Positions 4,386-5,749 of a stretch of 5,749 bases of DNA are shown here, piece after piece. This stretch comes from Lachnospira sp. (GTDB lineage: Bacteria; Bacillota; Clostridia; Lachnospirales; Lachnospiraceae), in NCBI GenBank assembly GCA_017626275.1, contig JAGAJD010000275.1, positions 1 to 5,749 of the forward strand, given 5' to 3'. The position numbers and the translations under genes are program-made. Position 1 is the first letter of the stretch; the number at the start of each line of letters is the position of its first letter. The notes beneath the pieces were generated by a model. The model had not been told where the DNA came from, searched no databases, and was given only the letters and a program-made list of their open reading frames with translations.

Positions 4386-5645
4386 TTATTTATACAATAC
4401 CACAACATCGTCCTGCTCTATCACCGTTTTTCCGTCAGGAATGATATTCTCGTCATTTCTCTTAATAAGCTTATTTTCCCAGTTATGCCCCTTTGGTATA
4501 TACATTCTCATCAGCGTAATTGCCGACTCCTCCTGATAATCATTAAATGTTTTGCAAACATCTGCTTTATCGTCAATCATATCAAGCTTTTTTGATACAA
4601 AAGGAAGAAGCGTTCCCTGCACCGCCACTGACATAAGCGATATCATAAAGACTATGTGAAATAAATCCCTTGAAATGTCATTTCCTGCCGCCATCGCAAT
4701 AATGGAAAATACAATCGAAGATGCACCCCTAAGCCCTGCCCATGACACCAGAAGGCACTGATTAACGGAACATTTAAACGGCTTTAATAATAAAAATATT
4801 GTTACAGGTCTTGCTATAAAAAGCAGAAACAGACCAATCAAAACCGCAGTTACCATAATCTGCGGAAGCTTATGCGGAAATGCCAGAAGTCCAAGCAAAA
4901 TTCCCAAAAGATAAATACACAAAAATCCGTTGCCCCCTACCAGTGAGGAAAGCCCTAAACCAAAAAGTATTAACGCAAGTATAAAGACTGTATCAAGCCC
5001 GTTTAATACAAACTTTGTCTTAGTCAGCACAAAAACTCCCAGATATGCCAGCGCCACACCGATTGCAATTCCATATACAACCTGCGCAAAAATCGCATAT
5101 GGTATTGAAGATAAATTTTGTCCGTTTACAAGAGAAATTCCCACGACAGTAAGCATATATGCCGTCGGGTCGTTACTTCCGCTTTCAATCTCAAGGAGTG
5201 ACGCAACGCCGTCCTTTAAATTAAGCTTTTTTTGTCTCAAGATAGAAAACACACTCGCCGCATCGGTACAGGAAATTACAGCTCCCAGTAAGAAGCCTTC
5301 AGAAAAACTAAACTTTAGCACAATACAGCAAAATGCAGTTGTAAGAATTGCCGTTAAAAATACCCCCACCGTAGATAAAAGCAGTGATTTCACAGCAACA
5401 GGCTTTGCCGCTTTCCATTTCGTATTAAATCCACCATAAAACATGATAAATCCAAGTGCGATGGTACAGATGCTTTCCGTAATCTGAAAATTATCAAATG
5501 GAATCTTTACAATGCCGTCGCTTCCAAAAAGCATACCGATTCCGATAAACAGAATCAGTGCAGGCATACCGAATTTTCCGGAAAAATTATTTGCTATAAT
5601 GCATAACATTAATATTATTGCGGCAAGTAATAATTCTGCTACCAT
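4386..5645 (-). CDS. NhaP2-like potassium/proton antiporter (CPA1), with two apparent internal deletions
   Basis: This encodes a 419-residue membrane antiporter expected to exchange K+ or Na+ for H+ across the cytoplasmic membrane. The family's core motifs are present: SCTDAAS at 125-131, ESGSNDP at 154-160 with the ion-binding Asn-Asp (158-159), SWAGLRGA at 301-308, and a C-terminal remnant of a TrkA_C (RCK_C) domain with TFNDYQEE. Two stretches that relatives carry are missing in frame. About 30 residues are absent between YLLGILLG (245-252) and LLAFPHKLPQ, including a loop and one membrane helix. About 14 residues are absent after ENKLI (390-394) in TrkA_C. I chose ATG 5645 because GGAG (5655..5652) is six bases upstream and the predicted transcription start (about 5667) lies downstream of the alternative TTG at 5702. 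The gene may be non-functional or altered in specificity. It is monocistronic with its own terminator. Confidence 0.85.
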   Translation of the reverse strand: MVAELLLAAIILMLCIIANNFSGKFGMPALILFIGIGMLFGSDGIVKIPFDNFQITESICTIALGFIMFYGGFNTKWKAAKPVAVKSLLLSTVGVFLTAILTTAFCCIVLKFSFSEGFLLGAVISCTDAASVFSILRQKKLNLKDGVASLLEIESGSNDPTAYMLTVVGISLVNGQNLSSIPYAIFAQVVYGIAIGVALAYLGVFVLTKTKFVLNGLDTVFILALILFGLGLSSLVGGNGFLCIYLLGILLGLLAFPHKLPQIMVTAVLIGLFLLFIARPVTIFLLLKPFKCSVNQCLLVSWAGLRGASSIVFSIIAMAAGNDISRDLFHIVFMISLMSVAVQGTLLPFVSKKLDMIDDKADVCKTFNDYQEESAITLMRMYIPKGHNWENKLIKRNDENIIPDGKTVIEQDDVVVLYK

Positions 5646-5673
5646 ATTTTTCTCCATTTCCCATAAAATTTTA

Positions 5674-5702
5674 TTTATAGAATACCATATTTTTCCCTGC
5701 AA
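5674..5702 (-). promoter_or_regulatory. Promoter of the antiporter gene
   Basis: On the minus strand TTGCAG (5702..5697) is followed, 17 bp later, by TATAAA (5679..5674). The start of transcription would be near 5667, giving a short leader of about 22 nt before ATG 5645. The -35 is four of six to consensus, so strength is probably moderate. No operator-like palindrome is seen over it. Confidence 0.6.
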
Positions 5703-5704
5703 GA

Positions 5705-5721
5705 AAGTGTCTTCGACACTT
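5705..5721. repeat. Perfect 7-bp palindrome next to the antiporter promoter, possible terminator of an upstream gene
   Basis: AAGTGTC (5705-5711) and GACACTT (5715-5721) are perfect inverted repeats around a 3-base loop. Read on the minus strand the stem is followed by TCTTGC, a poor U-tract, so it could be a weak terminator of a gene beyond the right edge. It could also be one half of a dispersed intergenic palindromic element together with the C-rich hairpin at 5733-5748. Confidence 0.6.
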
Positions 5722-5732
5722 CAACCCCCTAG

Positions 5733-5748
5733 CCCCCATTCATGGGGG
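5733..5748. repeat. C5/G5 palindrome at the right edge
   Basis: CCCCCAT (5733-5739) and ATGGGGG (5742-5748) form a 7-bp inverted repeat with a 2-base loop, and another CCCCC run lies at 5725-5729. Such G/C-homopolymer hairpins are unusual in this A/T-rich region and look like part of a dispersed intergenic repeat cut by the window end. Confidence 0.6.
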
Positions 5749-5749
5749 A

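Noticed and set aside
4930..5439. A 169-codon plus-strand open frame opposite the antiporter gene.
   Set aside because: Its translation is low-complexity Ser/Pro/Thr-rich with no start signal, and the minus-strand frame has clear family motifs; it is an antisense shadow.
5646..5702. A TTG start at 5702 adding 19 residues to the antiporter.
   Set aside because: It has no ribosome binding site and overlaps the predicted -35 element, and family members begin close to the MVAELLLAAI segment.

Overview
The window reads as a chromosomal segment of a low-GC Gram-positive anaerobe, most likely a Lachnospiraceae-type Clostridium relative. The reasons are A/T-rich DNA, strong AGGAGG-type ribosome binding sites, a short-chain clostridial flavodoxin next to DUF3793 and DUF2325 proteins, a YtrA-type GntR/ABC operon, and an NhaP2-like antiporter of the Firmicutes type. 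All six complete genes and one partial gene lie on the minus strand, so the window is read from right to left. The genus assignment is inference.

Layout in transcription order. (1) 5749-4330: two small palindromes at the right edge, a promoter, a potassium/proton antiporter-like gene (start corrected to 5645) and a good intrinsic terminator. The antiporter appears to carry two in-frame internal deletions compared with its family: about 30 residues near residue 252, and about 14 residues in the C-terminal TrkA_C domain. (2) 4300-2353: an autoregulated operon of a YtrA-family GntR repressor, an ABC ATPase and an ABC-2 permease. A 24-bp near-palindrome covers the -10 region. (3) 2307-1337: a self-contained unit with promoter, two 5' hairpins, two 83-nt tandem repeats, a terminator-like hairpin, a ribosome binding site, a PBECR4-like (BECR-fold RNase-like) protein of 206 aa, and a strong terminator. 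(4) 1295-1: an operon DUF3793 - flavodoxin - DUF2325 (cut by the window edge). Its promoter TTGACA-N17-TATACT is overlapped and followed by two GTTAG-N6-CTAAC palindromes 22 bp apart, as expected for DtxR-type metal-responsive repression.

The most interesting region is unit (3). Promoter, tandem non-coding repeats, leaky terminator and then a nuclease-like gene is the architecture of type III toxin-antitoxin loci (ToxIN, CptIN, TenpIN). Here the repeats are much longer (83 nt, two copies), and the putative toxin looks like a PBECR4 protein, not a ToxN-type protein. The two copies differ at only three of 76 positions. Two of those are the two partners of one base pair in an 8-bp hairpin (C-G in one copy, U-A in the other), and the third lies in a hairpin loop, so selection appears to act on RNA structure. 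The repeat length is not a multiple of three, so the copies would be translated in different frames. I propose an RNA antitoxin (or RNA regulator) paired with a BECR-fold RNase. The DNA layout is seen directly; the function is inference.

Unit (4) fits an iron-limitation response, in which flavodoxin substitutes for ferredoxin. Unit (2) is a typical envelope-stress or drug-response ABC module whose substrate cannot be read from sequence.
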